NCBI RefSeq assembly: GCF_900105255.1
Contig: NZ_LT629763.1
Coordinates: forward strand, 2,914,001-2,978,000
DNA length: 64,000 nt
Direction: 5' to 3'
Source of the DNA: Halopseudomonas sabulinigri
GTDB lineage: Bacteria; Pseudomonadota; Gammaproteobacteria; Pseudomonadales; Pseudomonadaceae
Under the pieces are notes generated by a model that had not been told where the DNA came from, did no database searches, and was given only the letters and a program-made list of their open reading frames with translations. Position 1 is the stretch's first letter, and each line of letters opens with the position of its first letter. A program made the position numbers and the translations under genes. Below, in pieces: positions 1-14,961 of this stretch.

Positions 1-4888
<4,888 letters not shown>

Positions 4889-4896
<8 letters not shown>

Positions 4897-5854
4897 CAGC
4901 GCGGCGCCGGCCATTGCGTTGCTGGCCGGTAAGGCCAGCAAGCGCAAGCGACTGGCCGGAGAGCTGCAAGGCTTTGGCTATCGGGTGGTCTTTGCCGGTG
5001 ACCCCGACGAGCTGGACGCCGAGCGCCTGCAGGCGGTACAGACCGACGCCTGGCTGTTGGAACTGGCGGAGGAGTCGCTGCTGGCGGACTGGTTGTTGGA
5101 GCACAGCCCGGTACCGGTGTTGCTCGGCGCCGGCGAAATTCCCGACGCTGCCTGCGAGGACTATCCGCGTTGGCAGCGTCGCTTGCTGGGCAAACTGTTG
5201 CCGCTGCTAGGCGAGCCGCCGCAGGTGCAGAATCTGGCGCCGGTAGTGGTTCCGCAGCTACGCCACGACGCACCTTCCTGTGTCTGGGTGCTAGGCGCGT
5301 CGCTGGGCGGTCCGGCGGCGGTGAAACGTTTCCTCGACCAGCTGCCGGCCGATTTGCCGATTGCCTTTATCTACGCGCAGCATATCGACGCGGGTTTCGA
5401 GCAGCAGCTACCGCAAATTCTTGGCCGCCAGAACGACTGGCGCATCATCAATTGCCAGCCGGGTGCGCACCTGCACCGTGGCGATGTACTGGTCGCGCCG
5501 GTGTCGCGCTCGCTGCGCTTTGGCAACGAGGGAGTGGTACAGCTCAGTGATGAGCCGTGGCCTGGCCTGTATCGGCCGTCGATCGGCGCAGTACTGGACG
5601 AAACCCTGCGCACCTTTGGCGCGGCGACAGGCGCGATCATTTTTAGCGGTATGGGCGAGGATGGCGTTGAGGCCTGTGGCCGTCTGCGCCAGCAAGGTAT
5701 CGAGGTGTGGACCCAGGATGAACAAAGCGCAGCCTGTGCCACCATGCCCAAGGCGGTGCAGGACGCCGGCTTCAGTCACCGGGAGGGCTCACCCGAGACA
5801 CTCGCAGCAGCGCTCCGCGATTGGCTGCAGCAGGAATGGCCATTGGCGCTTTAG
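4889..5854 (+). CDS. chpB: ChpB, CheB-like chemoreceptor methylesterase
   Basis: A 321-residue CheB-family protein expected to remove methyl groups from the PilJ receptor. The GTG start at 4889 overlaps the 3' end of chpA by 8 bases, so translation is probably coupled. The C-terminal methylesterase domain shows the nucleophile motif GASLGG (nt about 5297-5314), a conserved His after it (QHIDAGF) and the Asp-containing FSGMGEDG near nt 5640. The N-terminal 110 residues sit where a receiver domain would be but lack the usual acidic pocket, so they look like a degenerate receiver. The order chpA-chpB-chpC is that of P. aeruginosa. Confidence 0.9.
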
Positions 5855-5897
5855 CGGGCGCCCAGGGTTACACGCAATTCAATGAGGATGGCTAACG

Positions 5898-6374
5898 ATG
5901 TCGGATGTGCTGGAAAGCCTTAACGGCCTGATCATACCGCTGGCGAACAGGTCGCTGCTGCTACCCAACGTGGCGGTCGCGGAGCTGGTGGGGTATCGCT
6001 TGAGTCAGTCGGCGTCGCAGGGGCCTGAGTGGTTTCTGGGCTGGACGTTGTGGCGCGATCAGCAGGTGCCGATGGTCGATCTCGACAACTTGTTGGCTGA
6101 TGGCGCTGAGCCGGCAATGGAAGCGCAACCCCGTACGCTGATCCTCAACGCGCTGGAGGGGGTGCCCGGGCTGAACTTTATCGGTATGCGGGTGTGGGGT
6201 ATTCCGCGTGCGCGGCGCCTCTCGCGTGCCGAGCTGGAGCCGACGGGCGGCGGCAGCAGCTACGTGCTGCAGCGCGTGCGCGTGGCCGACGAGCCGGGCG
6301 AGTTTCTGATTCCCGACCTGTCAGCCATTGAGCGCTCGCTGGAGCAGGCGGGCCTGTTGCGCCGCGCCCGTTGA
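5898..6374 (+). CDS. chpC: ChpC, CheW-like adaptor
   Basis: A 158-residue CheW-domain protein 43 bases after chpB. CheW-type proteins link chemoreceptors to the CheA kinase; ChpC is the second such adaptor of the Pil-Chp system. The sequence opens with the CheW-like pattern of short hydrophobic strands (LNGLIIPLANRSLLLP) and ends with an Arg-rich tail. No chpD or chpE follows as in P. aeruginosa: the next gene is on the other strand and its stop abuts this stop. The identification rests on position plus the CheW-like pattern. Confidence 0.85.
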   Translation: MSDVLESLNGLIIPLANRSLLLPNVAVAELVGYRLSQSASQGPEWFLGWTLWRDQQVPMVDLDNLLADGAEPAMEAQPRTLILNALEGVPGLNFIGMRVWGIPRARRLSRAELEPTGGGSSYVLQRVRVADEPGEFLIPDLSAIERSLEQAGLLRRAR

Positions 6375-7676
6375 TCAGAGCGTAAAGGTCAGGCGCGCTT
6401 CGGTACCGCCGCCCACCCGGTTGAGCAACTGCACTGTGGCGCCGTGGCTGTCGGTGATACGTTTGACGATGGCCAGCCCCAGCCCGGTGCCGCGTGTTGA
6501 ACGGGCCTGATCGCCGCGGATGAAAGGGCTGAACAGCGCATCGTCTTCCAGCAACTCCACGCCGGGCCCGCGGTCCAGCACGCTGACCACCAGCCGCTGC
6601 TGCGCACCAACATGCTGCAGATAGGTACAGACTTCCACCCCCGAACCGCCGTGCACCAACGCGTTGTCGATCAAGTTGGTCAGCACCCGCTTGATCGACA
6701 GACGGCGAAACTCGAACGCCGGCACCGGTTGCAGGCACAGGCGCACGGTCTCGCCGTTGGCGTTGAGTGGGGCGACCACCTCGCGGATCAGCTCATTGAT
6801 ATCGGCCGCCTCGCTGGCTTCCGCGCTACCGTCACGGATGTAGGCCATGAATTGGTCGAGAATCGCGTCCATGTCTTCGATGTCGCGGATCATGCCGTCG
6901 GTTAATTCCGGCTCGGCGCCCGACAGCAGTTCGGTCGATAACCGCATGCGGGTCAGCGGTGTACGCAAGTCATGCGATACCCCAGCCAGCAGCATCGACC
7001 GATCGCGGCTGGCCTGTTCCACGTCCTGAGCCATCTGGTTGAACGCGCGATATACCTCGGCGATTTCCGAGGGCCCGCTGTTGTCCAGCAGCCTGACGCG
7101 CTTGCCCTGACCGATACTGCGGGCAGCGCCCTCCAGCGTCTTCAACGGCTGGTTCAACTGGCGAACCAGCAACCAGGCGGCAGCGGTCGAGAGCATGCCG
7201 ATCAATACCAGCCAGGTCACCACCATCCATACGCGCTGGCCACGTAGCGGATGCGCGTAAAGTGGCACCTTGAGCCAGTATTCGCCGTAGGCCGGCTGAT
7301 GAATCCACACCGCCGGTTGGCTCTGCGTCTGCACCCGTACCTGCGTCTGGTCGCCCAGTTCATCACGTAGCTGATGGGTGAATATGCCCGAGTATGGCCA
7401 GTGAAACTCGCCCTGCGGCACCTGTTCCGGCACGGTTACGCGCATGCCGGTCATCTCTTCGATATCGCGCCGGGTCTCCGGGCTGCTGGCCCAGTAGGCG
7501 CGCACCAGCATGGCGGTGCCGTGGCTGTACTGGCGGTCGACCAGCAGGTCCTCGTTGCTGAGCAGATAAACCAGCGTCAGCAGCTTGGAAAACAGGGTGA
7601 CCAGCAGTACCAGCAGGATGGTGCGGGCAAAGAAACTGCGCGGCAGCAGAGGGTGCCAGCCGGGGCCGCCCTTCAC
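6375..7676 (-). CDS. envZ: EnvZ/AmgS-type sensor histidine kinase
   Basis: A 433-residue inner-membrane kinase. Two membrane helices (about residues 15-40 and 150-170) enclose a periplasmic domain, followed by HAMP, the phosphoacceptor motif GVSHDLRTPL (His235), an N-box (NLIDNALVHGG) and G-boxes (DRGPGV, GTGLGLAIV). It starts at a GTG whose first bases overlap the ompR stop (GTGA), the usual coupled arrangement. The neighbourhood (ompR, tex, thioesterase, gshA) equals that of amgRS in P. aeruginosa, a pair known for envelope stress and aminoglycoside tolerance. The specific role here is inferred from synteny. Confidence 0.9.
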   Translation of the reverse strand: MKGGPGWHPLLPRSFFARTILLVLLVTLFSKLLTLVYLLSNEDLLVDRQYSHGTAMLVRAYWASSPETRRDIEEMTGMRVTVPEQVPQGEFHWPYSGIFTHQLRDELGDQTQVRVQTQSQPAVWIHQPAYGEYWLKVPLYAHPLRGQRVWMVVTWLVLIGMLSTAAAWLLVRQLNQPLKTLEGAARSIGQGKRVRLLDNSGPSEIAEVYRAFNQMAQDVEQASRDRSMLLAGVSHDLRTPLTRMRLSTELLSGAEPELTDGMIRDIEDMDAILDQFMAYIRDGSAEASEAADINELIREVVAPLNANGETVRLCLQPVPAFEFRRLSIKRVLTNLIDNALVHGGSGVEVCTYLQHVGAQQRLVVSVLDRGPGVELLEDDALFSPFIRGDQARSTRGTGLGLAIVKRITDSHGATVQLLNRVGGGTEARLTFTL

Positions 7677-8395
7677 GCGCTCTGGCCGTCCGGTACAAAG
7701 ACGTAGCCCACACCCCAGACAGTCTGGATGTAGCGGGGTTTGGACGGATCGGGTTCGAGCATGCGGCGCAGGCGCGAGATCTGCACGTCAATCGAGCGTT
7801 CCAGCGCGTCCCATTCACGACCGCGTGCCAGTTGCATCAGTTTGTCGCGGGTCAGGGGTTCGCGCGGATGCCGCACCAGCGCCTTGAGCACGGCAAACTC
7901 GCCGGTGGTCAGCATGTTCACTTCGTTGCCGCGCTTGAGTTCGCGGGTGGCCAGATTGAGCACAAACTCGCCGAAGGTGACCTGATCGTCGTCGGTGCTG
8001 GGCGCGCCCGGTACCTGCGGCAGCTGCCGCCGCAGCACGGCCTTCATGCGCGCGACCAGCTCACGTGGGTTGAAGGGTTTTGGCAGGTAGTCGTCGGCGC
8101 CGATCTCAAGACCCTGAATGCGGCTGGTCTCATCGCCCTTGGCGGTCAGCATGATGATCGGGGTGGTATTGCCCTCGGTGCGCAGGCGCGCGCAGGCGGT
8201 CATGCCGTCCTCGCCCGGCAGCATCAGGTCGAGAACGATAAGCGAGTAGATCTCGCGCGCCAGCAGACGATCCATCTGCTCGGTGTCTTCCACTGCGCGT
8301 ACCCGGTAGCCCTGTTCACCCAGAAAGCGTTCGAGCAAGCGCCGCAAACGCACGTCATCGTCGACAATCAGGATTTTTTCGCCTTCGCTCGTCAT
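7673..8395 (-). CDS. ompR: OmpR/AmgR-type response regulator
   Basis: A 240-residue OmpR-family regulator: an N-terminal receiver with acidic pocket VDDD (residues 11-14), phosphoacceptor Asp56 (VLDLMLPG) and the Lys in PKPFNPRE, then a C-terminal winged helix with the ERSIDVQISRLRR recognition region. It is the first gene of the minus-strand ompR-envZ operon and is divergent from tex. Sequence and neighbours match AmgR of Pseudomonas, which controls membrane-stress genes. Confidence 0.93.
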   Translation of the reverse strand: MTSEGEKILIVDDDVRLRRLLERFLGEQGYRVRAVEDTEQMDRLLAREIYSLIVLDLMLPGEDGMTACARLRTEGNTTPIIMLTAKGDETSRIQGLEIGADDYLPKPFNPRELVARMKAVLRRQLPQVPGAPSTDDDQVTFGEFVLNLATRELKRGNEVNMLTTGEFAVLKALVRHPREPLTRDKLMQLARGREWDALERSIDVQISRLRRMLEPDPSKPRYIQTVWGVGYVFVPDGQSA

Positions 8396-8630
8396 GCTTT
8401 ACCTGCCTGAAATGTTAAGCCCGCATTGTGACCCAAGGCCGCATTGATTGCGGTCTGGCCATTGTTACAAGAGGTTTCTTTTCGCCTACTTTTACCCTGT
8501 TATGGTCGTGCTATCCAGCTTGCTGATAACGCGGGTAGATTGCCTCCAGAGCGCCATCAGAGTGCCGACCTGAGCCGCTCTCTCGGTTATACTGCCCGGC
8601 CGTTACCGCGACTTGTGGAATTGATTGCCC

Positions 8631-10958
8631 ATGCAGAGTATTGCCGCACGCATCGCCGCCGAACTGTCGGTGCGTCCCGAACAAGTAGAGGCCACCGTTG
8701 GCCTGCTGGATGAAGGCGCCAGTGTTCCCTTTATCGCCCGTTACCGCAAGGAAGTCACCGGTAGCCTGGATGATACCCAGCTGCGTTACCTGGAAGAGCG
8801 TCTGCGCTATCTGCGTGAACTCGAGGATCGCCGCGCCGCGGTGCTGTCGAGCATCGCCGAGCAGGACAAGCTCACCCCCGAGCTGGAGCGCGACATCCGC
8901 CAGGCCGACACCAAGACCCGGCTGGAAGATCTCTACCTGCCCTACAAGCCCAAACGCCGCACCAAGGGCCAGATCGCCATTGAGGCCGGCCTGGAACCAT
9001 TGGCCGAGGCGCTCTACGCCGACCCCACGCTGGACCCGGAAGCCCAGGCGGCTGCCTATATTGATGCCGACAAGGGCGTGGCCGACAGCAAGGCCGCACT
9101 GGACGGCGCCAAGTACATTCTGATGGAGCGCTTCAGCGAGAATGCCGCGCTGCTCGACAAGCTGCGCCGCGCGTTGCGCGAAGAGGGCCGCGTGGTCTCG
9201 CGTCTGGTGGCCGGCAAGGAGCAGGAAGGCGCCAAGTTCAGCGACTATTTCGAGTATGACGAACCGCTGGCCAAGGTGCCCTCGCACCGCGCGCTGGCCA
9301 TTTTGCGTGGGCGCAACGAGGGCGTGTTGAGCATTGCCCTGGAGTTGGGCGACGAGGCCCCGGTAGTCGGCGCCATGCACCCGTGCGAAGGCATCATTGC
9401 GCAGGCGGTCGAGATCGATAATCAGGGCCGCGCGGCAGACAAGTGGCTGGCCGAGGTGGTCCGTTGGACCTGGCGAGTGAAGTTGCTTGGCCACCTGGAA
9501 ACCGAGCTGCTGGGCGAGCTGCGTGAAGGCGCCGAAGATGAGGCCATCCGTGTCTTCGCCAGCAACCTCAAGGACCTGCTGTTGTCGGCACCGGCGGGCC
9601 CGCGCATTACCCTGGGGCTGGATCCCGGGCTGCGCACCGGCGTCAAGGTCGTAGTAGTGGATGCCACCGGCAAGCTGTTGGATACCGCGACCATCTTCCC
9701 GCATGCGCCGCGTAACGACTGGGATCGCTCTCTGGCGACCCTGGCCGCGCTGTGCAGCCAGCACCAGGTCAGCCTGATTGCCGTGGGTAACGGCACAGCC
9801 TCGCGCGAGACCGACAAGCTGGCCGCCGAGCTGATCAAGCTGTGCAGCGGCCAGGCCATGCAGAAGGTGATGGTGTCGGAGGCAGGCGCATCGGTGTATT
9901 CCGCGTCGGAGCTGGCTGCCAAGGAATTCCCTGACCTGGACGTGACCTACCGCGGCGCCGTGTCTATCGCCCGTCGCCTGCAGGATCCGCTGGCCGAGCT
10001 GGTGAAGATCGAACCCAAGGCCATCGGCGTGGGCCAGTATCAGCACGACGTATCGCAGGTGAAACTGGCGCGCGGACTGGATGCCGTGGTCGAAGACTGT
10101 GTGAACGCCGTGGGGGTGGACCTCAACACGGCATCGGCGGCGCTGCTGACCCGCGTGTCAGGCCTTAACCCGAGCATCGCGCAGAACATTGTCGACTACC
10201 GCGACCAGCACGGTGCCTTCCAGAACCGCAAGCAGTTGCTCAAAGTCAGCCGTCTGGGTGACAAGACCTTCGAGCAGGCGGCGGGCTTCCTGCGCGTAAT
10301 GAACGGCGACAACCCGCTGGACGCCTCTGCGGTGCACCCGGAGGCTTATCCGCTGGTGACCCGCATCGCCGAGGAAACCGGCCGCGATGTGCGTGGCCTG
10401 ATCGGCGATTCGGCCTTCCTGCGCAAGCTGGAACCGGCGCGCTATACCGACGAGCACTTTGGTGTGCCCACGATCACCGACATACTCAAGGAGCTGGACA
10501 AGCCCGGCCGCGACCCGCGCCCGGAGTTCAAGGCTGCCGAGTTCCAGGAGGGCGTGGAAAGCCTCAAGGACCTCAAGCCCGGCATGACCCTGGAAGGCGT
10601 GGTCACCAACGTTGCCAACTTTGGTGCCTTTGTCGACATCGGTGTGCATCAGGACGGCCTGGTGCATATCTCCATGCTCTCGGAGCAGTTCATCAAGGAC
10701 CCGCGCGACGTGGTCAAGGCCGGCGACATCGTCAAGGTCAAGGTGATGGAGGTGGACATCCCGCGTCAGCGCATCAGCCTGAGTATGCGCCTGAACGATA
10801 GCCCGCCCGCGGCGGGAGACAAGAGCGAGTCGCCCGCCGAGCGCAGCCGCGCTCGCAACCAGGGCAACAAACACAACGCCAAAACCAACAGCCAGGCCAA
10901 ACCCTCGCCCGAGGGCACTTTCGCCAGCCTGTTTGCCAATGCGAAAAAGAAAAGGTGA
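8631..10958 (+). CDS. tex: Tex, RNA-binding transcription accessory protein
   Basis: A 775-residue Tex protein. I start it at ATG 8631 ([12 protein letters not shown]), where family members begin, rather than at the in-frame TTG six bases upstream. Domains in order: N-terminal helical domain with the RYRKE motif, YqgF-like RNase H fold ([17 protein letters not shown]), helix-hairpin-helix pair (residues about 490-560), and an S1 RNA-binding domain ([14 protein letters not shown]) near residue 650. A basic low-complexity tail follows. Tex binds nucleic acids and affects transcription and stress resistance; it is highly conserved. Confidence 0.95.
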   Translation: MQSIAARIAAELSVRPEQVEATVGLLDEGASVPFIARYRKEVTGSLDDTQLRYLEERLRYLRELEDRRAAVLSSIAEQDKLTPELERDIRQADTKTRLEDLYLPYKPKRRTKGQIAIEAGLEPLAEALYADPTLDPEAQAAAYIDADKGVADSKAALDGAKYILMERFSENAALLDKLRRALREEGRVVSRLVAGKEQEGAKFSDYFEYDEPLAKVPSHRALAILRGRNEGVLSIALELGDEAPVVGAMHPCEGIIAQAVEIDNQGRAADKWLAEVVRWTWRVKLLGHLETELLGELREGAEDEAIRVFASNLKDLLLSAPAGPRITLGLDPGLRTGVKVVVVDATGKLLDTATIFPHAPRNDWDRSLATLAALCSQHQVSLIAVGNGTASRETDKLAAELIKLCSGQAMQKVMVSEAGASVYSASELAAKEFPDLDVTYRGAVSIARRLQDPLAELVKIEPKAIGVGQYQHDVSQVKLARGLDAVVEDCVNAVGVDLNTASAALLTRVSGLNPSIAQNIVDYRDQHGAFQNRKQLLKVSRLGDKTFEQAAGFLRVMNGDNPLDASAVHPEAYPLVTRIAEETGRDVRGLIGDSAFLRKLEPARYTDEHFGVPTITDILKELDKPGRDPRPEFKAAEFQEGVESLKDLKPGMTLEGVVTNVANFGAFVDIGVHQDGLVHISMLSEQFIKDPRDVVKAGDIVKVKVMEVDIPRQRISLSMRLNDSPPAAGDKSESPAERSRARNQGNKHNAKTNSQAKPSPEGTFASLFANAKKKR

Positions 10959-10962
10959 TGCC

Positions 10963-11367
10963 ATGAGCGACTTACACCCGGCACTGGCGGCGTTTGCCGC
11001 GCAACGTACCAGCGAGTTTACCGCTTTGGTGGGTATCGAATTTGCTGCTATCGAGCGTGGCAGCTGCACCCTGCGTTTGCCGATTGGCGATAAACATTTC
11101 AACTCGACCAAACGAGTGCACGGCGGTGTGGTCTTTACTCTGCTGGATTCGGCCATGGGCGCCGCTGCTTTCAGTGTGCTTGAGGCGCATGAAAGTACCG
11201 CGACCATCGAATGCAAGATCAACTACACTCGCGCGGTAGTCGGCGGCGAGCTGGAATGCACCGGCAAGGTAGTGCACGCCGGTACGCGTACCATTGTGGT
11301 CGACGGCGAGGTCTGGCAGGAGGGCGCGCTGGTCGCCAAATGCCTGGGCACCTTTGCCCGCCTGTAA
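10963..11367 (+). CDS. Hotdog-fold thioesterase (PaaI family)
   Basis: A 134-residue single-domain hotdog protein. The ATG at 10963 follows a Shine-Dalgarno-like AAGGTG that overlaps the end of tex, so the two are likely cotranscribed. The HGG motif (KRVHGGVVFTLLDSAMG) is the signature of 4-hydroxybenzoyl-CoA/PaaI thioesterases, in which the helix carries the catalytic acid. The substrate cannot be told; acyl-CoA is likely. The same gene lies between tex and gshA in P. aeruginosa. Confidence 0.85.
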   Translation: MSDLHPALAAFAAQRTSEFTALVGIEFAAIERGSCTLRLPIGDKHFNSTKRVHGGVVFTLLDSAMGAAAFSVLEAHESTATIECKINYTRAVVGGELECTGKVVHAGTRTIVVDGEVWQEGALVAKCLGTFARL

Positions 11368-11451
11368 CGAGCGCAAGGGCCTGCGCCTTCTATACTGATC
11401 AAGATGCCATCCGGCGGGTGTCGGGTGGTGCTACAACCGAGGAGTGACACC

Positions 11452-13029
11452 TTGTCACCAACGCTGAGTGAACGTCTGGGCCTGCTGCGCGATCCAGCGC
11501 TGGCGGCCCTGCTGACCGATTGCCGCCACGGCATCGAAAAGGAAAGCCTGCGGGTAACTGCAGAAGGGGTGTTGGTGCACAGTGTGCACCCGGCGGGGCT
11601 GGGCTCGGCGCTGACCCACCCGAGCATCACTACCGACTATTCCGAGGCGCTGATCGAGCTGATCACCCCGGTCAGCCGCAGTATCGATGAGCTGTTTGGC
11701 AACCTGGATGAAGTGCACCGCTTTACCTATAGCCAGCTCGGTGACGAGCGGCTATGGAATCAGTCCATGCCGTGCCGACTGCCGGCCACCGACAACGAGA
11801 TCCCGATTGCCTGGTACGGCACCTCCAATGTCGGCACGCTCAAGCATGTCTATCGCCGTGGCCTGGCCATCCGTTACGGCAAGGCGATGCAGTGTATTGC
11901 CGGGGTGCATTACAACTTTTCGCTGCCACCGGCGCTCTGGGCGCTGCTGCGCGAGCGCGAGCAGGACCTGCGCAGCGAGCAGGATTACCAATCCGAGCGC
12001 TATTTCGCACTGATCCGTAATTTCCGTCGCTACGCCTGGCTGCTGATGTACCTGTTCGGCGCCTCGCCGGCGGTCTGTGCCAGTTTCCTGCAGGGCCGTG
12101 ATCATCGCCTGCAAAGTCTCGGCGAAAAGAGCCTGTATCTGCCGTACGCCACCAGCCTGCGCATGAGCGATCTGGGCTACAACAACAACGCCCAGTCAGG
12201 CCTGAACATCTGCTACAACAGCCTGGATAACTACATCGCCAGCATGCTGGATGCTATCAGCCTGCCGTACGCGCCCTACGCCAAGTTGGGTACGCATGAC
12301 GCCCAGGGCGAGTGGCAGCAACTGAATACCAACCTGCTGCAGATCGAAAACGAATTCTACAGCCCGATTCGGCCCAAGCGCGTGGCGCAAAGCGGCGAAA
12401 AGCCGGTGCATGCCTTGGCCGAGCGGGGCGTCGAGTACATCGAGGTACGTTGCCTGGATATCGACCCCTTCGCGCCCCTGGGCGTGGACCCGGCGACGGC
12501 GCACTTCATGGACAGCTTCCTGCTGTTCTGTGCCTTGCAGGACAGCCCTCAGCTGGAAGATGGCGAGTGCCAGGCGACCGCTGACAACTTCAATCTGACG
12601 GTCAAGCGTGGCCGTGAGCCGGGTCTGCAGCTGCAGGATGGCGGGCAGGCGCGCAGTTTGGCCGAGTGGGGTGACGCGCTGCTAGACAGCATCGCCGCCT
12701 GTGCCGAAGCGCTCGACAGCGCGCATGACAGCCAGGACTTCAGCGCCAGTATTGCCGAGCAGCGCGAGAAACTGGCTGATGCCAGCCGAACGCCGTCCGC
12801 GCGGGTGCTGGCAGCTATCAGTGAGCAGGGGGATAGTTTTTTCCGCTTTGCTCTGGCCCAGTCTGAGGAGCACAACCGTTACTTCCGGGCGCGGCCGTTG
12901 GCGGCCGAGGAACAGGCGCGTTGCGAGGCGATTGCCGCCAAGTCGGTGGCGGAGCAACAAGAGATTGAAGCGAGCGACAACATCGACTTTGACACCTATG
13001 TCGATCGCTACCTGAGTCAGCGGGTCTGA
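11452..13029 (+). CDS. gshA: Glutamate-cysteine ligase
   Basis: A 525-residue GshA, which joins glutamate and cysteine with ATP as the first step of glutathione synthesis. The start chosen is TTG 11452, because GAGGAG at 11439-11444 is ideally spaced and the product begins like other Pseudomonas GshA (SPTLSERLGLL). Family features include GIEKESLRV, the region PCRLPATDNEIPIAWYGTSN and the GVEYIEVRCLDIDPF segment. It is preceded by the thioesterase and faces a convergent fliL-like gene. Confidence 0.95.
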   Translation: MSPTLSERLGLLRDPALAALLTDCRHGIEKESLRVTAEGVLVHSVHPAGLGSALTHPSITTDYSEALIELITPVSRSIDELFGNLDEVHRFTYSQLGDERLWNQSMPCRLPATDNEIPIAWYGTSNVGTLKHVYRRGLAIRYGKAMQCIAGVHYNFSLPPALWALLREREQDLRSEQDYQSERYFALIRNFRRYAWLLMYLFGASPAVCASFLQGRDHRLQSLGEKSLYLPYATSLRMSDLGYNNNAQSGLNICYNSLDNYIASMLDAISLPYAPYAKLGTHDAQGEWQQLNTNLLQIENEFYSPIRPKRVAQSGEKPVHALAERGVEYIEVRCLDIDPFAPLGVDPATAHFMDSFLLFCALQDSPQLEDGECQATADNFNLTVKRGREPGLQLQDGGQARSLAEWGDALLDSIAACAEALDSAHDSQDFSASIAEQREKLADASRTPSARVLAAISEQGDSFFRFALAQSEEHNRYFRARPLAAEEQARCEAIAAKSVAEQQEIEASDNIDFDTYVDRYLSQRV

Positions 13030-13037
13030 GGTCGTGG

Positions 13038-13066
13038 CCGGCGCCGTCAGCCAAGGGCGGCGCCGG
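13038..13066. terminator. GC-rich hairpin between convergent genes
   Basis: The inverted repeat CCGGCGCCG/CGGCGCCGG with an 11-base spacer lies between the gshA stop and the convergent fliL-like stop. It has no T-run, so it may act as a weak or Rho-assisted terminator for either strand. Confidence 0.45.
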
Positions 13067-13071
13067 AAGGC

Positions 13072-13482
13072 TTACTGTACGATCAGGTTGGTAAACAGCA
13101 GGTCATCTACCAGCGGCGCACCTTCTTCCTCGGTTAATACCGTCTGCACCGCTTCGAGTGCGCGGGCGCGTAACGCCTCCTTGCCTTCCAGCGAAACCAG
13201 ATCGTCGACGGTCTGACGGGCGAACAGGGTCACCAGTGCGTTGCGGATCAGCGGATCGTGGTACTCAATCTTGGCGACGGCCGCCGGGTCTTCAGTGCGC
13301 AGCGCAACATCGGCTTTGAGGTACTGAATCCGTGGTCCGGTGCCGATGGTGCCGACAAACGAAGGTTTCATCTCCACGTAGGCGGTAGTGCTGGCGGGGC
13401 TGGCTTCTTCCTCTTCCGCGCTGGCGCTGAGCGGCAGCAGGGCGGCAACGAGGAACAGCAAGGGAAGGTGTCTGCGTAGCAT
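13072..13482 (-). CDS. FliL-like basal-body-associated protein
   Basis: A 136-residue exported protein. The start is ATG at 13482, with GGAG eight bases upstream. An N-terminal hydrophobic segment (residues about 5-20) ending ASA looks like a signal peptide rather than a FliL stop-transfer anchor. The remainder has the FliL pattern: a strand-rich region (YLKADVALRTEDP), then DPLIRNALVTLFARQTVDDL. FliL proteins act at the flagellar stator; this solitary, shorter form next to gshA occurs in many pseudomonads and its role is not established. Confidence 0.75.
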   Translation of the reverse strand: MLRRHLPLLFLVAALLPLSASAEEEEASPASTTAYVEMKPSFVGTIGTGPRIQYLKADVALRTEDPAAVAKIEYHDPLIRNALVTLFARQTVDDLVSLEGKEALRARALEAVQTVLTEEEGAPLVDDLLFTNLIVQ

Positions 13483-13801
13483 GGTTTGGAGCTCCAGTAA
13501 TATGGCCACAGGATAGCCGAGCAGCGCAGCGGCGCCAAATGTCCTGCGCACAGGCTAGTGTCGATGTTATGCATACCCATCACTTCAGGGCATGGTGATT
13601 GACCCCTGTGCGGGGTAAACGTCTAGACTGTGCGCATCCTAGCCACGGCGGAGCGTTGCAGAACGCGCTGCCTGCCAGTCCGGCGTTGAAGAAGACAGCG
13701 TAATAGGTATTTGCTTCAGGTGAATTACCCTTGCCCAACCACCTTCGCACGCTCTGACCCCCGGCTACTTTTGACAACCTGCTCGAGCCAAGGAGACAAC
13801 A

Positions 13802-14779
13802 ATGAAAGCTGTTCTATGCAAAGCCTATGGTCCTGCCAGCAGCCTGGTACTGGAAGAAACTGCTGATCCGGTTGCCAAGCCCAACGAAGTCGTTATCGAT
13901 ATTCATGCCGCCGGCGTTAACTTCCCTGACACCCTGATCATCGAGGGCAAGTATCAGGTCAAGCCACCCTTCCCGTTTTCTCCGGGTGGTGAAGCGGCCG
14001 GCGTGGTCGCCAGCGTCGGCGACAAGGTCAAGCACCTGAAAGTCGGTGACCGCGTCATGGGTCTGACCGGCTTTGGCAGCTTTGCCGAAAAGGTCGCTAC
14101 CGACGCCATGCGTGTGCTGCCGATGCCCGATGATATGGACTACGTGACCGCCTCCGGCTTCAGCATGACCTACGGCACCTCCATGCACGCACTCAAGCAG
14201 CGCGGCGATCTGCAGCCGGGTGAGACCCTGCTGGTGCTGGGCGCCTCTGGTGGTGTGGGCCTGGCCGCAGTAGAGATTGGCAAGGCCATGGGCGCGCGCG
14301 TGATTGCCGCCGCCTCCAGCGCCGAGAAGCTCGAAGTGGCCAAGGCTGCGGGTGCTGACGAACTGATCAATTACAGCGAAGTCAGCCTCAAGGATGCGGT
14401 CAAGGAGCTGACCAACGGCCAGGGCGCTGACGTGATCTACGATCCGGTCGGTGGCGACCTGTTTGACCAAGCGGTACGCAGCATCAACTGGAAAGGCCGT
14501 CTGCTGGTGGTTGGCTTTGCCAGCGGCCGTATCCCGGAGTTCCCGATCAACCTGGCGCTGCTTAAGGGCTCCTCCATCGTTGGCGTGTTCTGGGGTGCCT
14601 TTGCCGCGCGCGAGCCGCAGGCCAACCTGGAGAACTTCCAGCAGCTGTTTGCCTGGCACAGTGAGGGCAAGCTAAAGCCGCTGGTGTCCAAGACCTATGA
14701 GCTGAACCAGTATGAAGACGCGCTGAACATCCTCAGTTCACGTCAGGCGGTTGGCAAGGTGGTCGTTAAGACCCGCTAA
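13802..14779 (+). CDS. NADPH:quinone oxidoreductase family protein (zinc-independent MDR)
   Basis: A 325-residue medium-chain dehydrogenase/reductase of the quinone oxidoreductase branch. AAGGAGA precedes the ATG. The N-terminal GroES-like half includes AAGVNFPDTLIIEGKYQ, and the Rossmann half has the nucleotide motif GASGGVGLAAVEIG. No zinc-binding cysteines are seen. Such enzymes reduce quinones or enones with NADPH. It ends before a strong terminator and is probably monocistronic. Confidence 0.88.
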   Translation: MKAVLCKAYGPASSLVLEETADPVAKPNEVVIDIHAAGVNFPDTLIIEGKYQVKPPFPFSPGGEAAGVVASVGDKVKHLKVGDRVMGLTGFGSFAEKVATDAMRVLPMPDDMDYVTASGFSMTYGTSMHALKQRGDLQPGETLLVLGASGGVGLAAVEIGKAMGARVIAAASSAEKLEVAKAAGADELINYSEVSLKDAVKELTNGQGADVIYDPVGGDLFDQAVRSINWKGRLLVVGFASGRIPEFPINLALLKGSSIVGVFWGAFAAREPQANLENFQQLFAWHSEGKLKPLVSKTYELNQYEDALNILSSRQAVGKVVVKTR

Positions 14780-14838
14780 GGCCCGCTGCAGGCTGGCCCT
14801 GGCGGGAAGCCACAAGCTTCAAGCCTCAAGCTGCAAGA

Positions 14839-14875
14839 AAAAACCCGCGCGGTGTTGAATCGCGCGGGTTTTTTT
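14839..14875 (+). terminator. Rho-independent terminator after the quinone oxidoreductase gene
   Basis: The stem AACCCGCGCG/CGCGCGGGTT is followed by seven T. A-residues on the other side let it also serve the minus strand, where it lies downstream of trmL. Confidence 0.85.
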
Positions 14876-14961
14876 AGGCGACGAACGACTGTAAAGCTCG
14901 CAGAAGGCATATGACGCTACCGTCGCCGAACACACCCTGATGAGGCTTGAGGCGGGGCGCG

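Noticed and set aside
8511-10046. 511-codon minus-strand open frame
   Set aside because: Shadow of tex, which has all Tex domains on the plus strand.
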